From Spirochaetia bacterium (lineage in GTDB: Bacteria > Spirochaetota > Spirochaetia > Sphaerochaetales > Sphaerochaetaceae), in NCBI GenBank assembly GCA_009930325.1, contig RZYO01000004.1, positions 1 to 62,702 on the forward strand: a stretch of 62,702 nucleotides of DNA. The letters are read 5' to 3'. Shown here one piece after another: positions 7,223 to 16,553 of this stretch. The notes below the pieces were generated by a model. That model searched no databases. It saw only the letters and a list, made by a program, of their open reading frames with translations, and was not told the origin of the DNA. Position 1 is the first letter of the stretch. Each line of letters begins with the position of its first letter. Both the position numbers and the translations under genes were made by a program.

Positions 7223-8383
7223 TTACTCATGATTTATGAGATCTAAAACTTCTATTTTTTTAATTCTTCTTAAACTTAAATATACGCTAAAAAATGAAAT
7301 CAAAATTAGTGAAATTGCTATAATTATTATATTTTTATATGGAATGATAATATCAAAATCAAATAAATACCAACTTAAAGCAGGAATATTTTCTAGGGAG
7401 AACTTTCTTAGAAAAATTAAAAAAGTTTTACTTATAATTATTCCTAGTAATACACCTAAGGCAGTTGAAATAACTGTAAATATTTCAATTGCAATGAAAT
7501 AATTTTTTCTAATTACTTTGTTTCTTAATCCGAGTAACTTATTAACTGCAATTGTTTGATGGTCCTTTGTTATTATCTCTGAAGAAATTGAAGAAATAAA
7601 ATAACCTGTTAATAATGCTATTACTATAAATACAATCATTAAACTTTGAGTACTTACTAATAAATTATTATAAACAGATGGTTGAATTTCATACCATGCT
7701 CTTGAATTGTATCCATCAATATTTAAAGTAGTTAGTGCATCTCTTATTGATATATTATCATATAATATTATTTCTTTATTAACATACAATTGTTCTTTTA
7801 CTATATTAGATAATTCATTTATATCCATAAAGCATAAGTTTAAATCTATTTCTTTATATCCAGAATCAAAAATTCCTTTAATAAATACTAATTTAGGCCT
7901 TATCTTTGTTTCATCATTTGCTATAATTAATGCAGCTTTATCTCCAAGTTTTATATTTAATTTATTTGCTAATAATTTAGAAATATATATTGATGGAAGA
8001 TTTGATTTAATATCAGATGTTTTTAACTTTAATGATTTTATTCTTTCCTGATTAAAATAAGAAGGGTAAATTGCCTTAATTTGCGTTACTTGAGTATCAT
8101 CTTTTCCATATACTAAAGCATTTGTAGAAGCAACAAAATCTTCTGTTTTTATAAAGTCATACTTATCAATTAAATTATCTGTTGTATATACCTCAATATC
8201 TCCATTAACCAAAAGAGCGAATTTTTTTTCTATTCCAAGTGACATTGAATTTATAAAAATAGAAGATACTATCAATAATGCAACAACTAAAATAATTAAA
8301 ATAGCTGATCTAATTAATTTAGACTTAGATGTTTTTGAAAATATTATTTTTTTAATTAATAAATGATCTAATTCTTTATTCAC
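7223..8383 (-). CDS. FtsX-like ABC permease, LolC/LolE type
   Basis: A 386-aa permease with one N-terminal membrane segment (about residues 26-48), a large periplasmic region, and three C-terminal segments (about 245-270, 295-320, 350-370). This is the MacB/FtsX layout used by the LolCE lipoprotein exporter. It starts with GTG at 8383, preceded by AGAGG, and overlaps the ATPase gene by 8 bases. With the ATPase at 8376-9068 and the second permease at 9061-10221 it forms a complete heteromeric transporter. A LolCDE-like role, moving lipoproteins from the inner membrane to the periplasmic carrier, is inferred from the two-permease arrangement. A MacB-type exporter of another substrate is possible. 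Confidence 0.75.
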   Translation of the reverse strand: MNKELDHLLIKKIIFSKTSKSKLIRSAILIILVVALLIVSSIFINSMSLGIEKKFALLVNGDIEVYTTDNLIDKYDFIKTEDFVASTNALVYGKDDTQVTQIKAIYPSYFNQERIKSLKLKTSDIKSNLPSIYISKLLANKLNIKLGDKAALIIANDETKIRPKLVFIKGIFDSGYKEIDLNLCFMDINELSNIVKEQLYVNKEIILYDNISIRDALTTLNIDGYNSRAWYEIQPSVYNNLLVSTQSLMIVFIVIALLTGYFISSISSEIITKDHQTIAVNKLLGLRNKVIRKNYFIAIEIFTVISTALGVLLGIIISKTFLIFLRKFSLENIPALSWYLFDFDIIIPYKNIIIIAISLILISFFSVYLSLRRIKKIEVLDLINHE

Positions 8384-9068
8384 TTATATCCTCTTTAATA
8401 TTTCCATGAGTCAATGTAAGTACTTTATCACATTTATTGGCAAATACATTATTATGTGTAACTAGTATTAATGTTGAGTTTTCTTCTTTAACAAGATTAA
8501 TTAGTAGTTCTTCAACAAAAAGTGCATTTTCTTCATCTAAAGAGCCTGTTGGTTCATCAGCAAAGATAACCTTTGGATTAATACTTAAAGCTCTTGCTAA
8601 TGCAACTCTTTGTTTTTCTCCTCCAGATAATTGAGAAGGTTTGTGATTTTTTCTATCAGTTAAGCCGATTTTATCTAATAAATAATCTGCCCTTTTTGTT
8701 GCATTACTTTTACTTTGTTTATTTATTAGTAATGGCATTATTATGTTTTCAAAAGCAGTAAAATCATCTAATAATAAACTGTTTTGGAAAATAAAGCCCA
8801 TTTCTTTGTTTCTTATTTTACATAATTCTTTATCACTTATTTTAGTTATATTTTTATTATTGAATATTACTTTACCACTATTAGCAGCCAATAATGATGC
8901 TGCAATTTGTAGTAAAGTACTTTTTCCACAACCACTTTTTCCAACAATAGCAATAGATTTCCCTTGTTCAATGGTCAAAGAAAGGTTGTTTATTATTGTT
9001 AGTTTATCTTTAGAGTCTGGAAGTGGATAACTTTTAATTATATTCTCTAATTCAATTATATTACTCAT
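8376..9068 (-). CDS. ABC transporter ATPase, LolD type
   Basis: A 230-aa ATP-binding subunit. It has Walker A GKSGCGKST (about residues 43-51), Q-loop FIFQN, signature LSGGEKQRVALARAL (about 143-157), Walker B VIFADEP followed by TGSLD, and the switch histidine in LVTHN. The TGSLD and FADEPTG sequences are typical of the LolD/MacB/FtsE group. It lies between and overlaps both permease genes by 8 bases, which gives translational coupling and fixed stoichiometry. It acts at the inner membrane as the motor of the transporter encoded by its neighbours. Confidence 0.85.
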   Translation of the reverse strand: MSNIIELENIIKSYPLPDSKDKLTIINNLSLTIEQGKSIAIVGKSGCGKSTLLQIAASLLAANSGKVIFNNKNITKISDKELCKIRNKEMGFIFQNSLLLDDFTAFENIIMPLLINKQSKSNATKRADYLLDKIGLTDRKNHKPSQLSGGEKQRVALARALSINPKVIFADEPTGSLDEENALFVEELLINLVKEENSTLILVTHNNVFANKCDKVLTLTHGNIKEDISE

Positions 9069-10221
9069 TTAATAATATCTCCATGCTATCGTTTTTTAAT
9101 AATTTGTTAACTGCAATTTTACTTATAAATATTGTTAAAATAAATAAAGGTAGTGCAACTAACAAAGAGTTTTTAATTGAAAAATTAAGATTTACATCTA
9201 CTGATAAAATTGGAATCATATAGTTTGTTATTTTATTCAAAAATGAAGTAATAACTGAATAATAATGAATACTTAGAAATGATAGTATTGATCCCATTAT
9301 TATTCCTGTACAACTGACAATTAACGACGATAATGTAAAAATATTTTTTGTCTGTTTTTTAGTAATTCCTAAAGCTCTAAGCATAGCTATTTCACTTTTT
9401 TTTGATTTAATTAGATTAATTGTGCTTCCATAAAGGTTAATTAATACAATTATACTCATTATTGATAAAGTTAAATACATTAATAATTGTTCTAATTTCA
9501 TAGCAGCATATAAACTTAAGTTTTGGTCAATCCAAGATTCAACTTTTCCTCTATCGCCTACGATTGAAGTAATAGAGTCTATATCGCCAAAAACTCCAAT
9601 TTTATATGGTGTATATGGTGCATATTTACTAAGCAAATTAATATTCATAAATACATAATAATTATTAAAATCTTTTAATGGCGAATAATAGACTCCTGAT
9701 ATTTCCTTTTCAATTTCTAATGGAACTACTGTAACTGTTTTTCCTTTTTTAAGCATTGTGATATTTACAGGTTTCATATAAGAGAAGGAAGAATTTAAAA
9801 CTTTTGTATAGCCCATAATAATTCCCTCATCTGAAAATGAACCTTGTATTATTGAATAAGGTAAATTGTTAAAATCATTTTCATCAAATGCTCTTATTTT
9901 TCCAAATAATTGAGAGCCATCATCATTTCTAATTATTACGGGAACTTCTGCAAAGGCAAAAGCTTCACTTATGTTATTGTTTTCTTTTAATTGAGAAATA
10001 AGATTATTTACATCAATTCCATCATTTACTTCAATTATTGCATCATAGCTATCGAATTCTCTGATAAGTGAAAATTTTTTATCTTGCAAACCAATCATAA
10101 AAGCTAAAACAATGTTTAATGCTAAAGTAGAGAACAGTAATCCTAGTGCTATTCTGATAGAAGTTATTTTATGACGATTTTTTGAAGAAAAAGCGTATCT
10201 GTTTGCAATTTTATAAATCAT
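9061..10221 (-). CDS. FtsX-like ABC permease, LolC/LolE type
   Basis: A 386-aa permease with the same layout as 7223-8383: one membrane segment (about residues 25-46), a periplasmic domain to about residue 245, then three C-terminal segments. The short N-terminal KIANRYAFSSKNRHKI segment resembles the cytoplasmic start of LolC/LolE proteins. The start is either GTG 10224 or ATG 10221; the latter has GAGAGGG at a better distance. It overlaps the end of the exported protein gene (10211-11230) and the start of the ATPase gene. The two permeases differ in sequence, as LolC and LolE do. Confidence 0.75.
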   Translation of the reverse strand: MIYKIANRYAFSSKNRHKITSIRIALGLLFSTLALNIVLAFMIGLQDKKFSLIREFDSYDAIIEVNDGIDVNNLISQLKENNNISEAFAFAEVPVIIRNDDGSQLFGKIRAFDENDFNNLPYSIIQGSFSDEGIIMGYTKVLNSSFSYMKPVNITMLKKGKTVTVVPLEIEKEISGVYYSPLKDFNNYYVFMNINLLSKYAPYTPYKIGVFGDIDSITSIVGDRGKVESWIDQNLSLYAAMKLEQLLMYLTLSIMSIIVLINLYGSTINLIKSKKSEIAMLRALGITKKQTKNIFTLSSLIVSCTGIIMGSILSFLSIHYYSVITSFLNKITNYMIPILSVDVNLNFSIKNSLLVALPLFILTIFISKIAVNKLLKNDSMEILLNE

Positions 10222-11230
10222 CACTTCCCTCTCGATATTGAATATCTATAATTTTATTATTTTCATAAATAACGGTACAATATAGGATATTATTATCATA
10301 TAAGTTCTCAATTTTTTTATTATTTTCATAATAATAAGAACTGATTAATTTACCATTTTCTTTTATTGAAACATTATCAATATTATTGTTTGAATAAATT
10401 GTAGTTGTTTCTTTTATTGTATCATATTCTCTTGTGAATTTATTATAAATTTTTTCAGTAATTATATCTTTTGTTTTGATATAATTTTGATTATAAAAGA
10501 ATTCTTCTTGTTTTATTAAATAATTATCAAGATTATATTGTTCCTTTTTATTTAACATTCCATCTTTGAAAAATTCTTTATAGATAAATTTATCATCTTT
10601 TTGTGTTAAAATGATTTCATTTTCATTTTCTGTGGTAATTTCAATATTTTTTAATATTTGATCATTTTTATATTCTAAAGAATTAATTACTCCATTATGA
10701 ATTTGAGACTCTTTATAGTTATCCTTTTCGCTAATACTTAGACTTTGTGAGTTTTTTTCAATATCAAATGTGAATAGTTTATAATTATCTTTATTCAAAA
10801 GATATATAGAAATAAGTTTGTTGTCTGTATTATACAAATAGAGAAATATTTCTTGTTCTCCATTTTTGTTTAGTTTAACTTTCTTTATGAGTTTATTTGA
10901 TTTATCATAGTTATAGTAATAAGAATCATTCCCTATCTCTTCTTTTATAAGTAAATTATTTAGATATGTTTGTTTAGTTTGCTCGTCTTGATAATTAATT
11001 GTAATTATTTTTTCATTGTTTATTGTTTCTATAATAGTTTTTTTTAAAACATGAGAATTGTGGAATAATGTTTGCTCTAAAACATTATTATTAGCCTTTT
11101 CAATTATGTAATAATCATCACCTATATTATATTCTCCCAAATTTTGACCAATAATATTTGATTTAAATGTGGCAGCATATATATTTAATATAAACAATGA
11201 GTATATACCAATTAAAAAGGCTTTTTTCAT
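10211..11230 (-). CDS. Exported repeat-rich protein, unknown
   Basis: A 339-aa protein I do not recognise. It starts MKKAFLIGIYSLFILNIYA, a clear signal peptide with likely cleavage near residue 19, and no lipobox. The rest is rich in N, K, Y and I. Short irregular units recur with aromatic and charged residues (for example EIFLYLYNTDNKLISIYLL and KEFFKDGMLNKKEQYNL), in the manner of periplasmic beta-repeat (YD/MORN-like) proteins. It overlaps the first Lol-like permease gene by 11 bases and follows ftsY by 8, so it is made together with the transporter. A periplasmic accessory or carrier for it is possible but unproven. Confidence 0.55.
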   Translation of the reverse strand: MKKAFLIGIYSLFILNIYAATFKSNIIGQNLGEYNIGDDYYIIEKANNNVLEQTLFHNSHVLKKTIIETINNEKIITINYQDEQTKQTYLNNLLIKEEIGNDSYYYNYDKSNKLIKKVKLNKNGEQEIFLYLYNTDNKLISIYLLNKDNYKLFTFDIEKNSQSLSISEKDNYKESQIHNGVINSLEYKNDQILKNIEITTENENEIILTQKDDKFIYKEFFKDGMLNKKEQYNLDNYLIKQEEFFYNQNYIKTKDIITEKIYNKFTREYDTIKETTTIYSNNNIDNVSIKENGKLISSYYYENNKKIENLYDNNILYCTVIYENNKIIDIQYREGSDDL

Positions 11231-11238
11231 AATTTTCT

Positions 11239-12114
11239 CTATTTATCAATTCCTACTAAAGCATTTAAAAATTCTTCTTCATTAAAGGTTTTTAAATCCT
11301 CATACGTTTCTCCAACTCCGACAAATGCTACTGGTAAATTTAGTTTTTCACCAATTTGAACAAGAGATCCACCTTTTGCTGCACTATCATATTTTGATAA
11401 AATTAAAGCATCTAGTTTTATTGCATCATTAAATAATTGAGCTTGAGAGAACCCATTTTGACCAGTTGTACTATCAATTACAAGAACTTTTTTATAATGG
11501 TTATCATCGAAACCTTTTGCTCTAATAATTTTATCTATTTTCTTTAATTCTCTTAGTAAATTATCTTTATTATGCATTCTACCAGCAGTATCAGCTAATA
11601 TCAGATTATCGTTCTTAGCTTTTGCACTAGTAATGGCATCAAAAATAACAGCACCTGGATCGCTACCATTATTTTGTTTTACAATTCTAACGCCAAGTCT
11701 ATTTGCATGCAATTCTAATTGATCTATCGCAGCAGCTCTAAAGGTATCAGCAGCAGCAAGCAATACATTGTATCCATCTTTTTTATATTTATTTGCAATT
11801 TTAGCAATTGAAGTAGTTTTCCCTACTCCATTAACTCCTAATACTAAACAGATAGTTAAATCGTCTTTATAAACAGGAATTTCATAAGGTTTTACTTTAT
11901 TTTTTAGAATTTCTTTTAAAAGATTTTGTAGTGATTCTTGTGTATCACATTTTTCCTCTTTTGCTCTTTGTCTAAGTTGATCTGAAATATTCATTGCCAT
12001 TGAAGCACCTAAATCCCCTTCAACTAATAAATCTTCTAAATCTTCATAAAAAGTTTCATCTAATTTTTTTGTACTAAATAAGGCTTTTAATTTAGCCCCA
12101 AATTTTTCAAACAT
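11239..12114 (-). CDS. ftsY: Signal recognition particle receptor FtsY
   Basis: A 291-aa GTPase that docks SRP-ribosome complexes at the inner membrane. The N domain covers about residues 1-80. The G domain has GVNGVGKTTSIAKIA (about 93-107), DTFRAAA, DTAGRMHNKDNL and DSTTGQNGFSQAQ. The usual TKLD guanine-specificity motif reads SKYD, a conservative variant. There is no long acidic A domain, so this is the minimal NG-type FtsY; membrane contact would rely on the short N-terminal helix. The ribosome-binding site GGAG precedes the ATG. The gene lies between two exported-protein genes. Confidence 0.93.
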   Translation of the reverse strand: MFEKFGAKLKALFSTKKLDETFYEDLEDLLVEGDLGASMAMNISDQLRQRAKEEKCDTQESLQNLLKEILKNKVKPYEIPVYKDDLTICLVLGVNGVGKTTSIAKIANKYKKDGYNVLLAAADTFRAAAIDQLELHANRLGVRIVKQNNGSDPGAVIFDAITSAKAKNDNLILADTAGRMHNKDNLLRELKKIDKIIRAKGFDDNHYKKVLVIDSTTGQNGFSQAQLFNDAIKLDALILSKYDSAAKGGSLVQIGEKLNLPVAFVGVGETYEDLKTFNEEEFLNALVGIDK

Positions 12115-12134
12115 GTTTTCTCCAATACTTTTTT

Positions 12135-13562
12135 TTATGTTGTAGCTAATTTTATATATGATATTAACTTATATACAATATTTATAGAACTAAGTGTTAA
12201 CACTGAAGTTGAAAATATATCTAAAAAAGATTGTATTTCATTTGTACCATATGCATCATTTATATTATTTATTGCTAATGTTGTAAAGTTTATAAATACA
12301 TATGATAATAATGTAGAATAAAATTTATCTTGAGCTTTATCAACTGCTAAACTATTATTCATCCATAACGGCTTTAATTTAAAAGAAATAGAATCAATTT
12401 CATCAATGTTTTGTATTATAAGGGGTGCATAATCTTCTTTTTCGACTTCTACATAAAAAGGTAAAATTTGATTCTCTAAATTTAATGACATACCGCTGTT
12501 TATCGTTTTTCCATTTAATTTAAAAGAAGAATATCCACTATTAGAAATTATATTTATAGATGGAATTATTTTTTTATCTAATAATAAATCTAATATTATG
12601 AAATCTGAATCTGTATTATCTATTTTTATTATTTTAGATGAATATGCGTCGCTAATTTTAATAAAATGAATATTCTTCTCTAATATCAAATATTCATTGT
12701 TAATTTTGAGTGTTTTAAGTTCGGATTCTTTAATTTTTACAAAATTGTAGTTTTCTTCTTTTTCTTTTATAAATTCATCTTTTGATGTTTTTAATATTTC
12801 TTTTGCATTTATTGAATTAGCTTTGTTTTTTATTTTTACAAGGGAATAGTCAGAATTAAAATAGTTTATTAAACTAATTAGTATTTCTTGAGTATTGTCA
12901 CGAATAAACTGAGTTTTAATAATTTTATTATAAATAGTTTCTTTTTTATTATTATCTAGATACTCAATTTTTACTCTATTTAAATCGTTAATTTTATCAA
13001 AAGAGATTAATAAAAATCCATCACATTTATTTTCAGTTAATAAATTAGATATTATATTTGAATCTTTAGAATTTAATAAAAAACCTAATACTGGATTATT
13101 TTTCATTGCTGAAAAAGTAAATTTAATATCATCAAATTTTGAAAAATCGATTTCACTTTGATTTTTTAAATTTAATTTATCTATTTCTATATTTAATGTG
13201 TTTATTTTATCAATATATTCATCGTTTTGAGGGTCTTGAGAATAAGATGAAATTAGAGTTGATAATTTTTCATTTAAAAGCTCTTTTTCATTTATTAAAT
13301 CATTTTCACTTTTAATTTTTATAAAATAATCATTTAATTTGATTTGAGATAAATAATTATTACATAAGTCAGTAATATAAAGTAAATCATTATAATTATC
13401 TAATTCTTGATTGTTAATATTATCGATATTTGGGTTATCACTATTTTTAATTAAATTATAGTTATTACTATTTATTACTAATGAAGTTGCTATATTAAAA
13501 TCAGAAGCATAAATAAAATAAGATAAATTAATCATTATAAAAATGATAAACCCTTTTTTCAT
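12135..13562 (-). CDS. Exported membrane-anchored protein with PEGA-like segment
   Basis: A 475-aa protein of unknown function. The start at 13562 (MKKGFIIFIMINLSYFIYA) is chosen because it gives a normal signal peptide and falls 4 bases after the prfB stop; a longer frame would overlap prfB. A coiled-coil-like region lies near residues 85-150. A segment near residues 365-420 (KLNGKTINSGMSL, then EVEKEDYAPLIIQ) resembles a PEGA surface-layer-type beta domain. The C-terminus has one or two hydrophobic segments (about 425-470). It probably sits in the periplasm, anchored near its C-terminus. It is placed between prfB and ftsY in the leftward run. The PEGA call is inference from a short pattern. 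Confidence 0.55.
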   Translation of the reverse strand: MKKGFIIFIMINLSYFIYASDFNIATSLVINSNNYNLIKNSDNPNIDNINNQELDNYNDLLYITDLCNNYLSQIKLNDYFIKIKSENDLINEKELLNEKLSTLISSYSQDPQNDEYIDKINTLNIEIDKLNLKNQSEIDFSKFDDIKFTFSAMKNNPVLGFLLNSKDSNIISNLLTENKCDGFLLISFDKINDLNRVKIEYLDNNKKETIYNKIIKTQFIRDNTQEILISLINYFNSDYSLVKIKNKANSINAKEILKTSKDEFIKEKEENYNFVKIKESELKTLKINNEYLILEKNIHFIKISDAYSSKIIKIDNTDSDFIILDLLLDKKIIPSINIISNSGYSSFKLNGKTINSGMSLNLENQILPFYVEVEKEDYAPLIIQNIDEIDSISFKLKPLWMNNSLAVDKAQDKFYSTLLSYVFINFTTLAINNINDAYGTNEIQSFLDIFSTSVLTLSSINIVYKLISYIKLATT

Positions 13563-13566
13563 AAAA

Positions 13567-14665
13567 TTATTCCTCTTGTATCCATTGTAAATAGGCTTCA
13601 ATAAATACGTCAATATCTCCATCCATAACTGCAATTACATTAGTGTTTTGGGCATTTGTTCGATGATCTTTTACCATAGTGTATGGTTGGAAAACATAAC
13701 TACGAATTTGAGATCCCCAAGAGATTTCCATTTTCTTAATCGCATTCTCTTCATGCTCTTTTTGTCTTTTTTCTTCGTAATATGCATATAATTTAGATCT
13801 TAACATTTTAAAGGCTACTTCCTTATTCATTAGTTGAGATCTTTCATTTTGGCATTGAACTACAATACCAGATTCATAGTGTGTAATTCGAACAGCACTA
13901 TCAGTTTTGTTTACATGCTGACCACCAGCACCACCAGCTCTATAGGTGTCTAATCTATAGTCATCACTAGTTAATTCAATTTCAATATCATCTTCAATTA
14001 CAGGGGTAGCATATACTGATCCAAAAGAAGTATGTCTTCTTTTTTGTGAGTCAAAGGGAGATATTCTAACTAAGCGATGAACCCCAGCTTCACTTTTAAG
14101 ATAACCAAAAGCAAAATCTCCTTTAACTTCAATTGTAGCACTTTTTATTCCGCCTTGATCTTCTAAAATGTCAACAATTGTGGTTTTAAAACCATGTTTT
14201 TCACACCATCTTAGATATAGTCTCATTAACATTTGAGCCCAATCACTAGCTTCAGTTCCACCTGAGCCTGAATGAATCGTTAAGTAACAATCGTTTTGAT
14301 CATATTTTTGGTTGAATAAAGTTTTTATCCTTAAAGGTTTATAAATATTTTCAACTTCTTCAATTTGAGAATTAATTTCATTTATGATATCTTCATTTTC
14401 TTCATCATCATATAATTCAATAATTTCATTAATTTCATCAATTGTTTTTAATAGATTTACCCAAGGATAATAACTATCTTTTAAAGAATTTAATTGAGAA
14501 AAGATTTTTTCAGGATTATCCGTATCACTCCAGAAGTTTTCACTTGAAGTTAAACTTTCAATTTCTTCTATTTTTTCTTTGACTTTAGAATTGTCAAAGA
14601 CGCCTCCATACTTTTAAGGCTTCCTCTTTGATTTCATTAAGTATTGTTTTCTTTTCTATATACAT
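13567..14665 (-). CDS. prfB: Peptide chain release factor 2, with programmed +1 frameshift
   Basis: RF2 terminates translation at UGA and UAA. The gene is in two frames. Twenty-three codons from the ATG at 14665 end at CTT followed by an in-frame TGA (14596-14594). A +1 shift continues from 14595 to the stop at 13567, giving 365 aa in all. The shift site CTT TGA C is preceded three bases earlier by the Shine-Dalgarno-like GGAGG (14607-14603), the classical RF2 autoregulatory arrangement. The protein shows the SPF anticodon-reading motif (VRISPFDSQ) and the catalytic GGQ (GAGGQHVNK). GGAG precedes the start, 14 bases after the GH57 gene. Low RF2 levels would favour the frameshift and so more RF2. 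Confidence 0.95.
14593..14607 (-). promoter_or_regulatory. prfB +1 recoding site
   Basis: In minus-strand order: GGAGG (14607-14603), three bases, CTT (14599-14597), TGA (14596-14594), C (14593). This matches the known RF2 frameshift element. The Shine-Dalgarno-like element is at the short spacing that stimulates +1 slippage of the CTT-decoding tRNA when UGA is read slowly. Confidence 0.93.
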
Positions 14666-14679
14666 GTAATTTTCTCCAA

Positions 14680-16536
14680 CTATAAAATATTTCTACCGAT
14701 TCTTAATGTAATATTTAAATCCATTTCTTGATATGATTTTAATACTATATCCCAAGTAGGTACAAATAAACTAAATTGATAAAGATTTTCTTCACCAAGG
14801 ACAGTTCTAGTTTTTAAATATGAATTATCATAAAATAAATTGCAAGGTTCATTAAAATTTATTCCAATCTTAGTTTTATGTTTTTTATCATTAATTCTAA
14901 GTAGCTGTATATTATTATATACTTTTATCGCAGAATTAGTTAGGGAATCTTCATTTAAAGATATGTTAATATTATTTTCAAATGGATAAAAACTAAACGG
15001 CATTTCAAGCCCATATTTAAAAATCTTTTTTTTCAATGATGTGTTTTTAATTTTAATAGTTAAAGTTAAATCATTTGAACTAAATTTATAATGTTTATTT
15101 ATATTTATCCCAAGAGAAACCTTAGAGTTTGAGATTAAATCAAACTCACTAAACTTGTTATCGATAATATCAATATTATAATCTAGTTCATTTAATTGAT
15201 TTTCTTTCATTGTATATGAATTTAAATTAAATTCTTTTTTTAACAATACATCTGTAAATAATTTTTGTTTTTTGCCAGGAATTGCTAAATTTGTTTCATT
15301 TTTTTGATAATTATAAGGTAGTAACCCATTAACAAAATTATATCTTGCTGGGAAATATTTTAATTCAAGTAGGCTTCCACCTTTAGAATCAATTATTGCG
15401 TTAAAATTTCTTCCACCTGTAATAACTTCATTTTTTTCATCTTTGTCGATATCTTGAATAAAAGGATAAGAAAAATCATCTAAAGAAATTAAGACTTTTT
15501 CCAATTCTATTAAGTATTTATATACATTTGATCTGATTTCACCTTTTAAAATTGATGCATTAGAATCATATAGATATGGTGCTCCACATAATAATCGTGG
15601 AATTATTTTTGCAATTACTTTCTTTATATCTCTATTTTTCTTATATAATTTTGCAACTTCTATTAAGGAAATAATTCTATTATATAAATAGTTTAAGCTT
15701 TGATCTTGATAAAGTACTCCGTGTATAGATTTTTTTGGGACAAGTGCGTCAAAACCATACCAACCTTTTTCTAGATAATCTAATCTTAATGGTTCATCAT
15801 GTTTATAAAAACAATCAAAAGATAATTCACTGTTTGTAAAGAAATAATCGAATAAGTCAACAATTTGTTTTTCAGTTATTTCACCTTGACATAATTGATT
15901 TAAATTAATCATAGCAACTTGAACACTTGAATCATTTAAACTTTTTATTGTTGAAAACATTGTATCAAAAGAAATTTTACCTAACCCAAAATCATGAATT
16001 AACTTACTTATTCTTGTATCTATTGGAATAATATCAACATTTCTACCAATTTCTTGCATTTTAAAAGGTTTAGGGGGTAATCCTTCAAAGGTGTTTTTAT
16101 TGTCTAATGAAATTATAACTTTTTCAATTTTACTTAAACTTAAACAACTTATTAATGAAGGATCCCATATTTCACCATAACACCAAAATGTTTTTGGTAA
16201 TTTTTTATATTTTTTTGCTATGAAATTTGTTGTATTTTCAATTTGTGATATTCTTTCAGCTGGTGGAACTATTGGTAAAATAGCTTGATGAAAACTACCT
16301 GTCATCATTTCAAGTTTATTTGCTTTTGAAAGATTTTTTATTAACAAATTTACTTCTGCATGGGAGCTGTCTAGCCATTGCAAAAGCGCCCCACCTAAAT
16401 ATAGTTGGAGATTTACATTCTCTCTTTTATAAACCTCTGTTAACAAAGGTTTTAATGCAGTATCTAAGATTCGCTGATAAGCTAAGGTTGATGTTCCTGC
16501 AGCTAATTGAGAATATGCTCCAACTATATATGACAT
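14680..16536 (-). CDS. GH57-family glycoside hydrolase / 4-alpha-glucanotransferase-like
   Basis: A 618-aa cytoplasmic protein resembling GH57 enzymes, which act on alpha-glucans. The N-terminal barrel has LYLGGALLQWLD and NKLEMMTGSFHQAILPIVP (about residues 75-94). The family's nucleophile motif E-x-W-x-P appears as GEIWDPSL (about 122-129). The C-terminal half is beta-rich and resembles the accessory domains of 4-alpha-glucanotransferases. I could not locate the second catalytic acid with confidence, so activity is not certain. The ATG has AAGGAG 13 bases upstream, rather far. It lies 17 bases after rnfB and 14 before prfB. No glycogen genes are adjacent, so its link to the Rnf operon may be only transcriptional. 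Confidence 0.7.
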   Translation of the reverse strand: MSYIVGAYSQLAAGTSTLAYQRILDTALKPLLTEVYKRENVNLQLYLGGALLQWLDSSHAEVNLLIKNLSKANKLEMMTGSFHQAILPIVPPAERISQIENTTNFIAKKYKKLPKTFWCYGEIWDPSLISCLSLSKIEKVIISLDNKNTFEGLPPKPFKMQEIGRNVDIIPIDTRISKLIHDFGLGKISFDTMFSTIKSLNDSSVQVAMINLNQLCQGEITEKQIVDLFDYFFTNSELSFDCFYKHDEPLRLDYLEKGWYGFDALVPKKSIHGVLYQDQSLNYLYNRIISLIEVAKLYKKNRDIKKVIAKIIPRLLCGAPYLYDSNASILKGEIRSNVYKYLIELEKVLISLDDFSYPFIQDIDKDEKNEVITGGRNFNAIIDSKGGSLLELKYFPARYNFVNGLLPYNYQKNETNLAIPGKKQKLFTDVLLKKEFNLNSYTMKENQLNELDYNIDIIDNKFSEFDLISNSKVSLGININKHYKFSSNDLTLTIKIKNTSLKKKIFKYGLEMPFSFYPFENNINISLNEDSLTNSAIKVYNNIQLLRINDKKHKTKIGINFNEPCNLFYDNSYLKTRTVLGEENLYQFSLFVPTWDIVLKSYQEMDLNITLRIGRNIL

Positions 16537-16553
16537 TTTATGAGTATGACTCC

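Noticed and set aside
7707-8051. A 114-codon plus-strand open frame opposite the Lol-like permease
   Set aside because: It is fully antisense to a conserved permease, has shadow-type composition and no start signals.
14232-14665. prfB as a truncated pseudogene with a frameshift mutation
   Set aside because: The break coincides exactly with the RF2 programmed frameshift element, and the joined protein has the normal 365-aa length.
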